Shown here: positions 1 through 7,852 of the stretch, one piece after another | How positions within the stretch are numbered: position 1 is the stretch's first letter | Layout of the letters: each line of letters starts with the position of its first letter | Origin: Ruminiclostridium sufflavum DSM 19573 | Lineage (GTDB): Bacteria; Bacillota; Clostridia; Acetivibrionales; DSM-1351 | Assembly (NCBI RefSeq): GCF_003208175.1 | Contig: NZ_QKMR01000012.1 | Location: 1 to 64,000, forward strand | DNA length: 64,000 nucleotides | Reading direction: 5' to 3' | Notes under the pieces: model-generated | Database searches by the model: none | Seen by the model: the letters and a program-made list of their open reading frames with translations, nothing else | Told to the model about the DNA's origin: nothing | Translations under genes and position numbers: made by a program

Positions 1-215
1 TCGGAAATATGCACTGCCATCACAAAACGCCGTACCATAAATGCAAAGATGATAGTTATAGCAATTTGGTGCTTGTAACAATGAATGTTCACCAGTTGCT
101 TCATGCAAAAAAGCCGGAAACAATCCAGTTTTATCTGGATATCATTAAACCGGACAAAAAGCAGATGACTAAAATTAACCGCCTAAGAAAAATGCTTGAG
201 TTGGCAAGTATTTAA
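1..215 (+). CDS. ltrA: Group II intron reverse transcriptase/maturase, C-terminal fragment
   Basis: The last 68 residues or so of an intron-encoded protein run in from the left edge and stop at 215. They contain an HNH-type motif (MHCHHK, then NLVLV and VHQLLHA), the usual endonuclease tail of bacterial group II intron proteins, and end in the KINRLRKM-type terminus common in clostridial copies. The protein helps the intron RNA splice and retrohome. The ATG at position 9 is internal, because the frame is open to the window edge. Reverse transcriptase and maturase domains are not visible here. Confidence 0.88.
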   Translation, partial: GNMHCHHKTPYHKCKDDSYSNLVLVTMNVHQLLHAKKPETIQFYLDIIKPDKKQMTKINRLRKMLELASI

Positions 216-353
216 AATAACGTGTTTAGTTTCAGATATAGTTTAAGTTGCAAAATTTAGTTTTGATAGAACGCCGTGTGCGGGGAAATTCGCACGCACG
301 GTGTGGAGTGGGGGAAAAGTTAGAGATGATATCAAAGACTTACCTATCACTAT
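1..353 (+). mobile_element. Group II intron, 3' end (maturase tail plus domains V-VI)
   Basis: Only the 3' end of the intron is in the window. It holds the last codons of the maturase, then a highly structured stretch at about 270-353. The segment at 270-306 folds as a short GC-rich hairpin (CCGTGTGCG against CGCACGCACGG around a GGGAAATT loop) typical of domain V. The tail at 325-353, with TCAAAGACTTACCTATCACTAT just before the junction, is typical of domain VI with its branch-point A. The predicted intron/exon border is after position 353, because reading on from 354 restores a type III Res protein. The 5' end lies outside the window, so length and completeness are unknown. Confidence 0.9.
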
Positions 354-376
354 GATTTACAAAGTTTATAATTGTT

Positions 377-2794
377 GTGCCAAGCATTGCAGTAAAGGAA
401 GGTGTTTATAAGTCATTAACAATTACCGGTGAGCATTTTAAAAAGCTGTACGGCAATATGATATATAATTATTTTGTTTATGACAGCAGTAAGCTTGAGC
501 AGGTGCTATATTTTGCCTCAAGTCAGAATATCGAAATAATGATTATAAACATTGATGCGTTCAGAAAAGGCTTTAAGGATACTTTAAAGGAAAGCAAGGC
601 GAATATCATTCACAGGGCAAATGACAAATTGAACGGAATGAAGCCGATAGAGCTTATTGGAGAAGCAAGGCCTTTTGTTATTATAGATGAGCCTCAATCG
701 GTTGACACTACGCCAAAAGCAAAGGAAGCGATAAGATATCTTAATCCCGCTTGTATCTTGCGTTATTCAGCCACACATGCTGAAAAGCATAATCTTGTGT
801 ATAAATTAAATGCGGCAGACAGCTATGCTTTGGGACTGGTAAAGCAGATAGAGGTGGCAGGCTTTGAAACTAAGGCTTGCCATAACAATGCTTATATGAA
901 GCTGATATCGGTGGACAACAAAAAAATGCCTGTTACAGCTGAGGTTGAGCTGGATATAAAGAACAAAAAGGGTGTTGTCAAAAGAAAGGAAATATCCGTC
1001 AAATGCGGTGATGATTTGTATAAAAAGTCCGGCGGCAGGGATGTATATCAGGGATTTATCATAAATGAAATTTATTGCGGAACGGGAGCGGAATACCTGT
1101 CCTTTACAGGTAAGGGGCTTGCTTTGCGTATTGGAGATGCAAACGGCGATATAGCTGATATTATAATTAAAGAACAGCAGATCAGGAAAACAATTGAGGA
1201 GCATCTTGACAGGGAAATGGTTTTAAATAAGCTGGGAATAAAGGTTTTGAGCCTGTTTTTTATAGACAGGGTAGTGAATTACAGATATTATGATGAACTG
1301 GGCAAGCCGAAGAAGGGCATATATGCCAGACTATTTGAAAAAAACTATATTGAACTGATAAGGCTGCCTAAATATCATCCTTTGCTGGGAAGGCAGGAGG
1401 CAGATATTTTGGCGGGAGAGGTTCATAGCGGATATTTTTCCGCCGACAAAAGAGGAAGGCCGAAGGACACAAGCGGAACAGCTGCTGCGGATGAGGATGC
1501 TTACACATTGATTATGAAGGATAAGGAAAAGCTGATATCCTTTGATACAAAGCTGAGCTTTATATTTTCACATTCCGCTCTGCGTGAAGGCTGGGATAAC
1601 CCGAATGTTTTTCAGATCTGCACGTTAAATCAAACCAGGAGTGAAATCAAGAAACGTCAGGAAATAGGCCGCGGTCTTCGCTTATGCGTTAATCAGCAGG
1701 GAGAAAGGCAGCATGGCCTTGATATAAATACACTGACAGTAATGGCAAATGAAAGCTATGAACAGTTTGCGGAGGCACTTCAGAGAGAATATGAGGAAGA
1801 TGAAGGCATACGGTTTGGTATTATTGAAAAGCATTCCTTTGCGGATATCCCGGCAGAAGGAGCCGGAAGAGCTTACGGATATCTTGGGCAAGCCGCATCT
1901 GAAAAAATTTTCAATCATTTTATTCAGGCCGGTTATATAGACTCAACAGGTAAAATACAGGATAAGCTGAAAGCTGCGGTAAGAAATAATGCACTGAGCA
2001 TACCTCCGGAATTGGAGGGAATTAAGAGCGGCATTACAGCCATAGCAAAGAAGGTCAGCGGCAGGCTTAACATCAAAAACAACAGCGAAAAGGGGAAAAA
2101 TGTATTTGACGGTCGGGAATATCTTGACAAGGAGTTTAAAAAGCTATGGGATAAAATTAAGTACAGGACAACATATTCCCTCGACTTTGACAGTGAAAGG
2201 CTTATTAACGAATGCTCCGAAGAAATGGAACAGCTTCTGTCCGCCGGCTTGTCAGGGCTGGTATATGCAAAGGCTGCTCTTAATATCAATTCAGGCGGTG
2301 TTGCGGCATCAGAGGAGGAACAGTGTGCTGTTACAATAGACAGGGCGGGAGAATATATTCCTGATATAATTGCATACCTGCAAAAGGAGACAAATTTGAC
2401 CCGAAAGACTATTGTAGAAATTTTAATAAAAAGCAAAACTATTCCCTTATTTAAGAAAAATCCTCAAGGGTATATGGAGCAAGTTGCAAGGATTATTTCC
2501 TCAAAAATGAGGCTCCTGCTTGCAGACGGCATCAAGTACAGCGAAGCCGGGGATGGGGAGTATTATTTACAGGAGCTGTATGAAATAAGTGAGCTGGCAG
2601 GTTACTTGAAAAGGAATATGCCGGTAAGGCTGTATGCAAAGCTTCCCGGCTGGTTCAGGGTACAGACACCTCTTGGCGCCTGCAAGCCTGATTGGGCGGT
2701 GTTAATTGAAACAAATGGACGGGATAAATTGTATTTTGTACCTGATACAAAAGGGAATATCTCATATGAGATGTTTAGAACCATTGAAAATTGA
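377..2794 (+). CDS. res: Type III restriction enzyme Res subunit, downstream exon (interrupted and frameshifted)
   Basis: This is the ATP-dependent helicase/endonuclease subunit of a type III restriction system. The reading frame opens at 354, directly after the intron, as FTKFIIVVPSIAVKEGVY, a conserved Res segment, so the GTG at 377 is not a true start. Visible motifs: DEPQ (motif II, about residue 103), RYSATH (motif III), HSALREGWDNPNVF, QEIGRGLRL (motif VI, about residue 430), and near the C-terminus a PD-(D/E)xK-like endonuclease pattern (KPDWAVLI, then VPDTKG). The Walker A motif and N-terminus must lie upstream of the intron. The frame stops at 2794, and the natural C-terminus continues in the +1 frame (see 2790-2870). 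A functional protein would need intron splicing and repair or slippage at the frameshift. The partner methyltransferase (mod) is not in the window. Confidence 0.88.
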   Translation: MPSIAVKEGVYKSLTITGEHFKKLYGNMIYNYFVYDSSKLEQVLYFASSQNIEIMIINIDAFRKGFKDTLKESKANIIHRANDKLNGMKPIELIGEARPFVIIDEPQSVDTTPKAKEAIRYLNPACILRYSATHAEKHNLVYKLNAADSYALGLVKQIEVAGFETKACHNNAYMKLISVDNKKMPVTAEVELDIKNKKGVVKRKEISVKCGDDLYKKSGGRDVYQGFIINEIYCGTGAEYLSFTGKGLALRIGDANGDIADIIIKEQQIRKTIEEHLDREMVLNKLGIKVLSLFFIDRVVNYRYYDELGKPKKGIYARLFEKNYIELIRLPKYHPLLGRQEADILAGEVHSGYFSADKRGRPKDTSGTAAADEDAYTLIMKDKEKLISFDTKLSFIFSHSALREGWDNPNVFQICTLNQTRSEIKKRQEIGRGLRLCVNQQGERQHGLDINTLTVMANESYEQFAEALQREYEEDEGIRFGIIEKHSFADIPAEGAGRAYGYLGQAASEKIFNHFIQAGYIDSTGKIQDKLKAAVRNNALSIPPELEGIKSGITAIAKKVSGRLNIKNNSEKGKNVFDGREYLDKEFKKLWDKIKYRTTYSLDFDSERLINECSEEMEQLLSAGLSGLVYAKAALNINSGGVAASEEEQCAVTIDRAGEYIPDIIAYLQKETNLTRKTIVEILIKSKTIPLFKKNPQGYMEQVARIISSKMRLLLADGIKYSEAGDGEYYLQELYEISELAGYLKRNMPVRLYAKLPGWFRVQTPLGACKPDWAVLIETNGRDKLYFVPDTKGNISYEMFRTIEN

Positions 2795-2870
2795 CGGGCA
2801 TAAATTTATAATTGACTATAGATGTCAGTCTTATAACTTTAGCGGTTTTCAAAAGGAGATACATGATTAA
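2790..2870 (+). pseudogene. Frameshifted C-terminal tail of Res
   Basis: Immediately after the Res stop, the +1 frame encodes 26 residues starting IDGHKFIIDYRC and ending GFQKEIHD before TAA at 2868. Its character (Lys-Ile-x-x-Gly-His-Lys-Phe, then a Tyr/Phe-rich strand) fits the usual Res C-terminus after the catalytic DTKG. This suggests a small indel around 2786-2793. The tail overlaps the psd start by eight bases. Confidence 0.55.
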
Positions 2871-3759
2871 AATATATAACAGAAAGACAAAGGAGTATGA
2901 AACAGAAAATGTGGCAGGAGGCAGGCTGCTGGATTTGTTATATACTTCAGGGGCGGGCAGGCTGGGACTTGAGCTGCTGGTCAGAAGAAAAATATATTCT
3001 GCCTTAACAGGCTTCTTTTGTGATTCTGCGTTTAGCAGGAGGAGTATAGCCGGATTTGCAAAGAGCTTTTCCATTGATTTGGAGGAATGTGAAAAAAAAT
3101 TGCAGGCTTACACAAGCTTCAATGATTTTTTTGCGAGAAAGCTTAAAAGTGATGCAAGGAGCTTTGACAGGCCGCAGGAGGAGCTGTTGTCGCCGGGGGA
3201 CGGGCGCTTGCAGGCTTGGGAAAAAATTGACTGCCATAATATTATACAAATAAAAGGCATGAGCTACAGTCTTTCAGAGCTCCTTCAGAGTGAAGAGCTG
3301 GCAAAGGAGTTTCAGGGCGGGACATATATGATTTTGAGGCTTTGCCCTGTGGATTATCATAGATTTCACTTTTTTGACAGCGGTGTATGCAGTGAATCAA
3401 GAAGGGTCAAGGGGGAATATTATTCTGTCAACCCTGTGGCACTGCGGAAGATACCGGAGCTCTTTTGCAGAAACAAAAGGGAATACAGCATATTCAGTAC
3501 AGATAATTTTGGAGAGGTACTGTATGTGGAGGTAGGAGCTACTTCTGTAGGGTCGATTATTCAGACCTATATTCCCGGCAGCAGGGTAAAAAGAGGAGAC
3601 GAAAAGGGATACTTCAAGTTTGGAGGCTCAACGGTTCTGCTTTTTTTTAAGAAGGACAGGATAATAATTGACAAGGATATAACAGAGCAAACCAATGAAG
3701 GCTTTGAAACAAGGATATCAGCAGGTGAAGCTATAGGCAGGAGCTGTATCCTTCAATAA
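2863..3759 (+). CDS. psd: Phosphatidylserine decarboxylase proenzyme (class II)
   Basis: Converts phosphatidylserine to phosphatidylethanolamine at the membrane, using a pyruvoyl group made by self-cleavage. The 298-residue length fits the class II, Gram-positive type family. Diagnostic segments are PVDYHRFHF (catalytic His), GATSVGSI, and FGGSTVLLFF, where cleavage should occur between Gly255 and Ser256. The ATG at 2863 was chosen because AAAAGGAGAT lies at an ideal distance. The longer open frame from 2812 runs through Res tail sequence. It follows the damaged Res gene directly with no visible promoter between, so it may be read from upstream. No phosphatidylserine synthase gene is in view. 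Confidence 0.95.
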   Translation: MIKIYNRKTKEYETENVAGGRLLDLLYTSGAGRLGLELLVRRKIYSALTGFFCDSAFSRRSIAGFAKSFSIDLEECEKKLQAYTSFNDFFARKLKSDARSFDRPQEELLSPGDGRLQAWEKIDCHNIIQIKGMSYSLSELLQSEELAKEFQGGTYMILRLCPVDYHRFHFFDSGVCSESRRVKGEYYSVNPVALRKIPELFCRNKREYSIFSTDNFGEVLYVEVGATSVGSIIQTYIPGSRVKRGDEKGYFKFGGSTVLLFFKKDRIIIDKDITEQTNEGFETRISAGEAIGRSCILQ

Positions 3760-3867
3760 TTAGCACCTTAATAAAAAATTGCTGATCACAGGCTTTTCAC
3801 AGCTTATACAGATACTTCTTAATGGATTGCCATACACGAATCAACGCAATTAAATACCTGATTTTTA

Positions 3868-3896
3868 TTGTTTATCGCTTTATATTGGTTTATAAT
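3868..3896 (+). promoter_or_regulatory. Probable sigma-A promoter upstream of pfkA
   Basis: TTGTTT at 3868-3873 and TATAAT at 3891-3896 are separated by 17 bp. Transcription would give a leader of about 300 nt for pfkA, running through the palindromic repeat. A second TATAAT at 4106-4111 has no good -35 box. Confidence 0.5.
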
Positions 3897-3972
3897 AAAT
3901 TCAATTGGTTTTTTTTAAATGCAAAAAACCTTTGCAGATTCAATAATTTACCAGATACAATTTATTGAATCC

Positions 3973-4043
3973 AGTCAATTACGGTTCAAGCCTTCGCGAC
4001 GATGGAATATCGTTTTTTCAGGGCGGTGGTAATTGACTTCTGA
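3973..4043 (+). repeat. Intergenic palindromic repeat, copy A
   Basis: Starts AGTCAATTACGGTTCAAGCC and ends GGTAATTGACTTCTGAC. The outer 10 bases (AGTCAATTAC at 3973-3982, GTAATTGACT at 4029-4038) are exact inverted repeats. Related copies occur near 14344, 21411, 29591 (reverse orientation), 43563 and, in part, 58118. All are intergenic. Confidence 0.75.
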
Positions 4044-4170
4044 CTAAGCAATGCCGGTTTTCCGGCTTGTGTTTTTATGTAGCTTCAACGGCGAGGCCGC
4101 AATTATATAATCTAAGTAAATCGTAGATACTGTTGTCTACAAGCAAGATTAAATTTTATCAAATTTTGTT

Positions 4171-4194
4171 GCCGTTATTTGCGGCTTATGGAGG
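4171..4194 (+). promoter_or_regulatory. Leader hairpin next to the pfkA ribosome binding site
   Basis: GCCG (4171-4174) can pair with CGGC (4182-4185) around a 7-nt loop, five bases before GGAGG (4190-4194). It is preceded by AAATTTTGTT. The same arrangement precedes pdxA and the AIM24 gene. Confidence 0.5.
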
Positions 4195-4202
4195 TTGTTG
4201 TT

Positions 4203-5186
4203 ATGGGTGAAATAAAATCAATCGGAGTTTTGACCAGCGGAGGAGACGCACCCGGTATGAATGCTGCTATTCGTGCTGTTGTCAGAACCGGAATCTATCA
4301 TGGCTTAAAAATGTTCGGAATCAGGAAAGGCTATAACGGACTTATTAATGGTGATATTTCTGAGCTTACTGCCAGAAGTGTATCCGATATAATCCACCGC
4401 GGCGGAACAATATTGCAGACCGCCAGATGTAAAGAGTTTACCACGGAAGAAGGCATGCAAAAGGCAATGTCGCTTTCAAGAGCGTTTGGGATAGATGCGC
4501 TTGTTGTTATCGGCGGTGACGGCTCTTACAGGGGAGCCAGAGATTTCAGCAAATTCGGAATTAAGGTCATGGGCCTTCCCGGTACTATCGACAATGATAT
4601 AGCCTGCTCTGAATACACAATAGGCTATGATACGGCTATGAATACTGTTCAGGATGCACTTGACAAAATAAGAGATACGGCTTATTCACACGAAAGATGC
4701 AGCGTACTCGAGGTTATGGGCAGGCGTGCAGGGCATATAGCACTGAATATAGGTATAGCAGGAGGCGCGGAAGTAATATTGCTGCCAGAAAAGGAATTTG
4801 ATTTTGATAAGGATATTATAAGGAAAATTGTTCAAGGACGGAACAATGGCAAAAAGAATTATATTATTATACTCGCAGAGGGAGTTGCCGAGAAAATAGG
4901 CGGAGCCTTAGAGCTTGCAAAGAAGGTGGAAGACCTTACCGGAATTGAGACGAGAGGAACAGTATTGGGATATATCCAAAGGGGAGGAAGCCCTACCGTA
5001 AGGGACAGGGTAGTTGCCAGTGCCATGGGTGTAAAGGCTGTGGAGCTGCTTAAGGATGGCGTTTACAATAGAATTATTGCTGTAAATGAGTCAAAGATTG
5101 TAGATCTGGATATTGATGAAGCTCTTTCCATGACAAAGGATATTGATCACGAGCTGCTCAGACTGAGTGAAATTCTATCCATTTAG
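4203..5186 (+). CDS. pfkA: ATP-dependent 6-phosphofructokinase
   Basis: Phosphorylates fructose 6-phosphate to the 1,6-bisphosphate, the committed step of glycolysis. The 327-residue product shows the nucleotide-binding start VLTSGGDAPGMNAAIR, GGDGSYRGA for ATP binding, and PGTIDND with the catalytic Asp, followed by GYDTAMNTVQDALDKIRDTA. This is the bacterial homotetrameric, allosteric type. The ATG at 4203 follows GGAGG at 4190-4194 with 8-nt spacing; the frame is open further up to 4179, but that stretch contains the ribosome site. A perfect hairpin with T-run terminates it, so it appears monocistronic. pyk is elsewhere in the window, not linked as in many Firmicutes. Confidence 0.97.
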   Translation: MGEIKSIGVLTSGGDAPGMNAAIRAVVRTGIYHGLKMFGIRKGYNGLINGDISELTARSVSDIIHRGGTILQTARCKEFTTEEGMQKAMSLSRAFGIDALVVIGGDGSYRGARDFSKFGIKVMGLPGTIDNDIACSEYTIGYDTAMNTVQDALDKIRDTAYSHERCSVLEVMGRRAGHIALNIGIAGGAEVILLPEKEFDFDKDIIRKIVQGRNNGKKNYIIILAEGVAEKIGGALELAKKVEDLTGIETRGTVLGYIQRGGSPTVRDRVVASAMGVKAVELLKDGVYNRIIAVNESKIVDLDIDEALSMTKDIDHELLRLSEILSI

Positions 5187-5199
5187 AATTGTACGGTTA

Positions 5200-5233
5200 A
5201 GCCGCCTGAAAAATATAAGCAGGCGGCTTTTTA
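5200..5233 (+). terminator. Rho-independent terminator of pfkA
   Basis: AGCCGCCTG (5200-5208) pairs with CAGGCGGCT (5220-5228), followed by TTTTT. It is 14 bp after the pfkA stop. Confidence 0.93.
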
Positions 5234-5249
5234 AAATATCCCTGCGTGG

Positions 5250-6278
5250 CTATATCGGCTTGGCTTTTTTTCTCTCTTTAGCTGGATTTTTAAATATAAT
5301 ATTATGGTACTTGAATTTTGCCGGTATGTCACAGTCAATTCCTGATAGATATGATGTGTTTCCGAATAATTTTAAAGCATATGAAATACCTGATTTATTA
5401 TAAAAAATGCAGGAATATAAAACATCACAGAATCTCTGTGTCCTTTGGCAGGCTTCATTAAAAAGGTCAATAAAGGACAGCCTGCTTTTTATATTTTCAT
5501 CATGGGGCATGCACCATTCTCTGTTTTCAAGATTTAAATAGTCCAGTCCGTCAGTAAGCTTTAGGGGGAAAATGATACTTGAATAAAGAGGAAAGCCATA
5601 AATTATTGCATCCAACCGGGAAACTATTTTTTCCTTTATTCCATGGGGATCCCTGCAGATTTTTTCAACAGTAATCATATCATTAATTGCCTTGCTGATA
5701 TCCTTTTTGGGGATATGAATATTAAATACGGAATTTATAACATTTGTGTACATTTCACAAATCATGTTCTGTTCGGACGGAGATACCCTTATAAGCTCGT
5801 AAGGATGTATTTCATGTACCTTCCTGTTTAGCAGCCTGTCACACATAAGTACGTCAATGGAGGTTTCAAACTTTCTGTGGTAGCAGATGTATTTATTTTC
5901 ATTTGAATCCTTTTCGGTTGTGAAACCGGAGCTGTAATAAATATATGGATGCCCCAGACTATCCATACAGTTATGGCATAAAAAGCCCATAAAATATACT
6001 GTAAGAATATTCTTTACATAATCGTTCTGTTTAATAATGTATTCAAAGATAGCTTTAAATAATAAGTTAACCTTTGATATATGAATTGTATTTCCGATAT
6101 TTGCAGAAAACTTTTTTAAGGACCAGGGCCATATTTCATGAAAAAAGAGTATATCCGGGCCTTGAGTACCTAAATAAAACACCTTGGGAAACTTGTTTAT
6201 AAGCCCCCTGCATTTTATGTTTTCTATCTTCTTAACAGCCTCTAACCCGCATAGGTAATGAGTGACCAGATTTGGCAT
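5250..6278 (-). CDS. Zinc-dependent phospholipase C family protein
   Basis: A 342-residue member of the zinc-dependent phospholipase C / S1-P1 nuclease fold (Pfam Zn_dep_PLC type). Visible metal-ligand pattern: THY near the N-terminus, GTQGPDILFFH (about residue 37), CHNCMDSLGHPYIYY (about residue 100) and YHRKFETSID (about residue 133). Unlike secreted clostridial alpha-toxins it has no signal peptide or C-terminal C2-like domain, so it is likely an intracellular homologue whose substrate is unknown. The ATG at 6278 is preceded on the minus strand by AGGAGG. It is convergent with pfkA. Confidence 0.85.
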   Translation of the reverse strand: MPNLVTHYLCGLEAVKKIENIKCRGLINKFPKVFYLGTQGPDILFFHEIWPWSLKKFSANIGNTIHISKVNLLFKAIFEYIIKQNDYVKNILTVYFMGFLCHNCMDSLGHPYIYYSSGFTTEKDSNENKYICYHRKFETSIDVLMCDRLLNRKVHEIHPYELIRVSPSEQNMICEMYTNVINSVFNIHIPKKDISKAINDMITVEKICRDPHGIKEKIVSRLDAIIYGFPLYSSIIFPLKLTDGLDYLNLENREWCMPHDENIKSRLSFIDLFNEACQRTQRFCDVLYSCIFYNKSGISYALKLFGNTSYLSGIDCDIPAKFKYHNIIFKNPAKERKKAKPI

Positions 6279-6485
6279 ATACTACCTCCTATAACTCAGT
6301 GTCAATATAATTCTAACATACCTGCAATAAATAAAATATCGTAAAATTATACGTGTAAAGTTTCCGAAAGTTTCTTCTTAAATAGAATTATTTGTATTTA
6401 TTATGTCTAATTAATATATATAAATCCCATAATAAATAAAAATCAGCTGTTCAATATGTCAGATATACCAGTTAAAAAAATTATG

Positions 6486-6514
6486 TTGACAGAGTATTTA
6501 AAGTGTTGTATAGT
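6486..6514 (+). promoter_or_regulatory. Sigma-A promoter of GntR/ABC operon 1
   Basis: TTGACA (6486-6491), 17-bp spacer, TATAGT (6509-6514). It lies 112 bp before the GntR start codon and runs directly into the operator palindrome. Confidence 0.8.
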
Positions 6515-6555
6515 TAGTTACATAAGTAATTAACTAACTTTGCAGTTGACTAACT
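6512..6555 (+). promoter_or_regulatory. Probable GntR operator
   Basis: AGTTAGTTA (6512-6520) and TAACTAACT (6531-6539) form a 28-bp palindrome with a 10-bp centre. A further half-site, GACTAACT, follows at 6548-6555. It overlaps the -10 box and start point, the place expected for autorepression by a YtrA-type GntR protein. Confidence 0.72.
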
Positions 6556-6625
6556 GGGCGAATTACTGTATATATGATGTTGGTTAAAGCTTTCCGGATA
6601 TTAAAGTTTAAAAGGCGGTGATATT

Positions 6626-6994
6626 TTGAAAATAGATTTTAATGCTGACAAGCCGATTTATATTCAGCTGGCGGAGGAAATAGAGGATGCAGTCCTCTCG
6701 GGAGCATATGAGGAAGAAGCTCAGATTCCCTCAACAACGGAGATTTCTGTAAGCTACAAGATTAATCCCGCAACGGCCTTAAAGGGTATTAATTTGTTGG
6801 TGGACAGCGGAATTGTATATAAAAAGAGGGGGTTGGGTATGTTTGTTTCTTCGAATGCAAAGGAAAAAATTTCGGATAAAAGAAGGGTCGCTTTTTTTGA
6901 TGCTTACATCACTTCACTTGTTTCTGAGGCTAAAAAGCTTTCGATTACTAAGGAAGATATAATAAAAATGTTAGAGAGAGGGTTTGATAAATGA
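6626..6994 (+). CDS. GntR-family (YtrA-type) transcriptional repressor, operon 1
   Basis: A short 122-residue regulator: an N-terminal winged helix-turn-helix (DKPIYIQLAEEIEDAVLSGAY, then IPSTTEISVSYKINPATALKGI) with only a short helical tail and no ligand-binding domain, the mark of the YtrA subfamily. These proteins repress their own operon, usually encoding an ABC exporter, and respond to cell-envelope stress or antibiotics. It starts at TTG (6626) after GGCGGTGA; no in-frame ATG fits. The stop overlaps the ATPase start by four bases (ATGA), so the two are translationally coupled. Confidence 0.9.
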   Translation: MKIDFNADKPIYIQLAEEIEDAVLSGAYEEEAQIPSTTEISVSYKINPATALKGINLLVDSGIVYKKRGLGMFVSSNAKEKISDKRRVAFFDAYITSLVSEAKKLSITKEDIIKMLERGFDK

Positions 6995-7842
6995 GTTATA
7001 TAGAGCTTAAAAATATTACAAAGACATTTGGAAATACAGTTGCACTTGATAATTTGTCTCTGGAGCTTGAACAGAATAAAATATACGGGCTTTTAGGAAG
7101 AAACGGAGCCGGGAAAACAACGCTGCTGAATCTCATAACCAATAAGCTTTTCCCCACAGAGGGAGAAATACTTATAGACGGAGACAGCGTAATAGAGAAT
7201 GACAGACCCTTGTCAAAGGTCTATTTTATGACGGAGAAAAACTTCTATCCGGATACAATGACAATCAAGAGCGCATTTAAATGGGGCAGGGAATTTTATC
7301 CGGATTTTGATGAGGACTATGCTGTTCGGTTAAGTGAAAAATTTTCGCTTAAAATTGAAAAGAAGATAAAATCACTTTCCACAGGATACAAATCTATTTT
7401 TAAGATAGTTATGGCTTTATCCTGCAATACACCTGTAATATTGCTGGATGAACCGGTCCTCGGCCTCGATGCCAACCATAGGGATTTGTTTTATAAAGAG
7501 CTGCTTCAGAGCTACAGTGAAAAACCAAGAACCATAATAATATCAACGCATTTGATTGAAGAAGCCGCTGATATTATAGAGGATGTAATAGTGATAAAAA
7601 ACGGCAGAATTATAATGAAGGATTCGGTTGAAAATGTACTTTCACAAGGCTGCTGTGTATCAGGAAGTGCAGCTGCGGTTGACAAGTTTACTGCCGGTAA
7701 GAATATTCTGGGATATGATGCTCTCGGAGGACTGAAAACTGCATACCTGCTTGAGGAAATAGAGACACAGGCGGTTCCGGAGGGGTTGGAGGTTTCAAAA
7801 CTGGATTTACAGAAGTTATTTATTTATATGACGAATTCTTAG
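6991..7842 (+). CDS. ABC transporter ATP-binding protein, operon 1
   Basis: A 283-residue ATPase of the YtrB/EcsA-like exporter group. Walker A is GRNGAGKTT (about residues 36-44) and Walker B ILLDEP (about 151-156). The signature segment is LSTGYKS rather than the canonical LSGGQ, common in this group. The H-loop STHL follows. About 80 residues after the core resemble the regulatory tail of these subunits. It pairs with the membrane protein 10 bp downstream. Substrate unknown; peptide antibiotics or envelope stress are likely from family behaviour. Confidence 0.93.
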   Translation: MSYIELKNITKTFGNTVALDNLSLELEQNKIYGLLGRNGAGKTTLLNLITNKLFPTEGEILIDGDSVIENDRPLSKVYFMTEKNFYPDTMTIKSAFKWGREFYPDFDEDYAVRLSEKFSLKIEKKIKSLSTGYKSIFKIVMALSCNTPVILLDEPVLGLDANHRDLFYKELLQSYSEKPRTIIISTHLIEEAADIIEDVIVIKNGRIIMKDSVENVLSQGCCVSGSAAAVDKFTAGKNILGYDALGGLKTAYLLEEIETQAVPEGLEVSKLDLQKLFIYMTNS

Positions 7843-7852
7843 GAGGGTCAAA

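Larger units (their letters stand above)
3760..4202. other. psd-pfkA intergenic region
   Basis: A 443-bp gap without a gene. It holds a probable sigma-A promoter (3868-3896), one copy of the intergenic palindromic repeat (3973-4043), a small CCGG-type hairpin after it (about 4053-4067), an 18-base imperfect palindrome at 4123-4140 (GTAGA/TCTAC), and the leader hairpin just before the pfkA ribosome site. I see no convincing terminator for psd. Confidence 0.6.
6279..6625. other. Divergent intergenic region with GntR promoter
   Basis: A very A+T-rich 347-bp gap between the divergently transcribed phospholipase-like gene and the GntR/ABC operon. The operon promoter and operator are at 6486-6555. 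Nothing else recognisable. Confidence 0.5.

Noticed and set aside
377-379. GTG at 377 as start of the Res protein
   Set aside because: Conserved Res sequence (FTKFIIVV) lies in frame just upstream up to the intron border at 354, and no ribosome site precedes the GTG.
2775-3074. Minus-strand 99-codon frame over the psd start
   Set aside because: Antisense to the confident psd coding sequence and to the Res tail; no start signal.
5167-5403. Plus-strand 78-codon frame after pfkA
   Set aside because: It runs through the pfkA terminator and antisense to the phospholipase-like gene, with no ribosome site.
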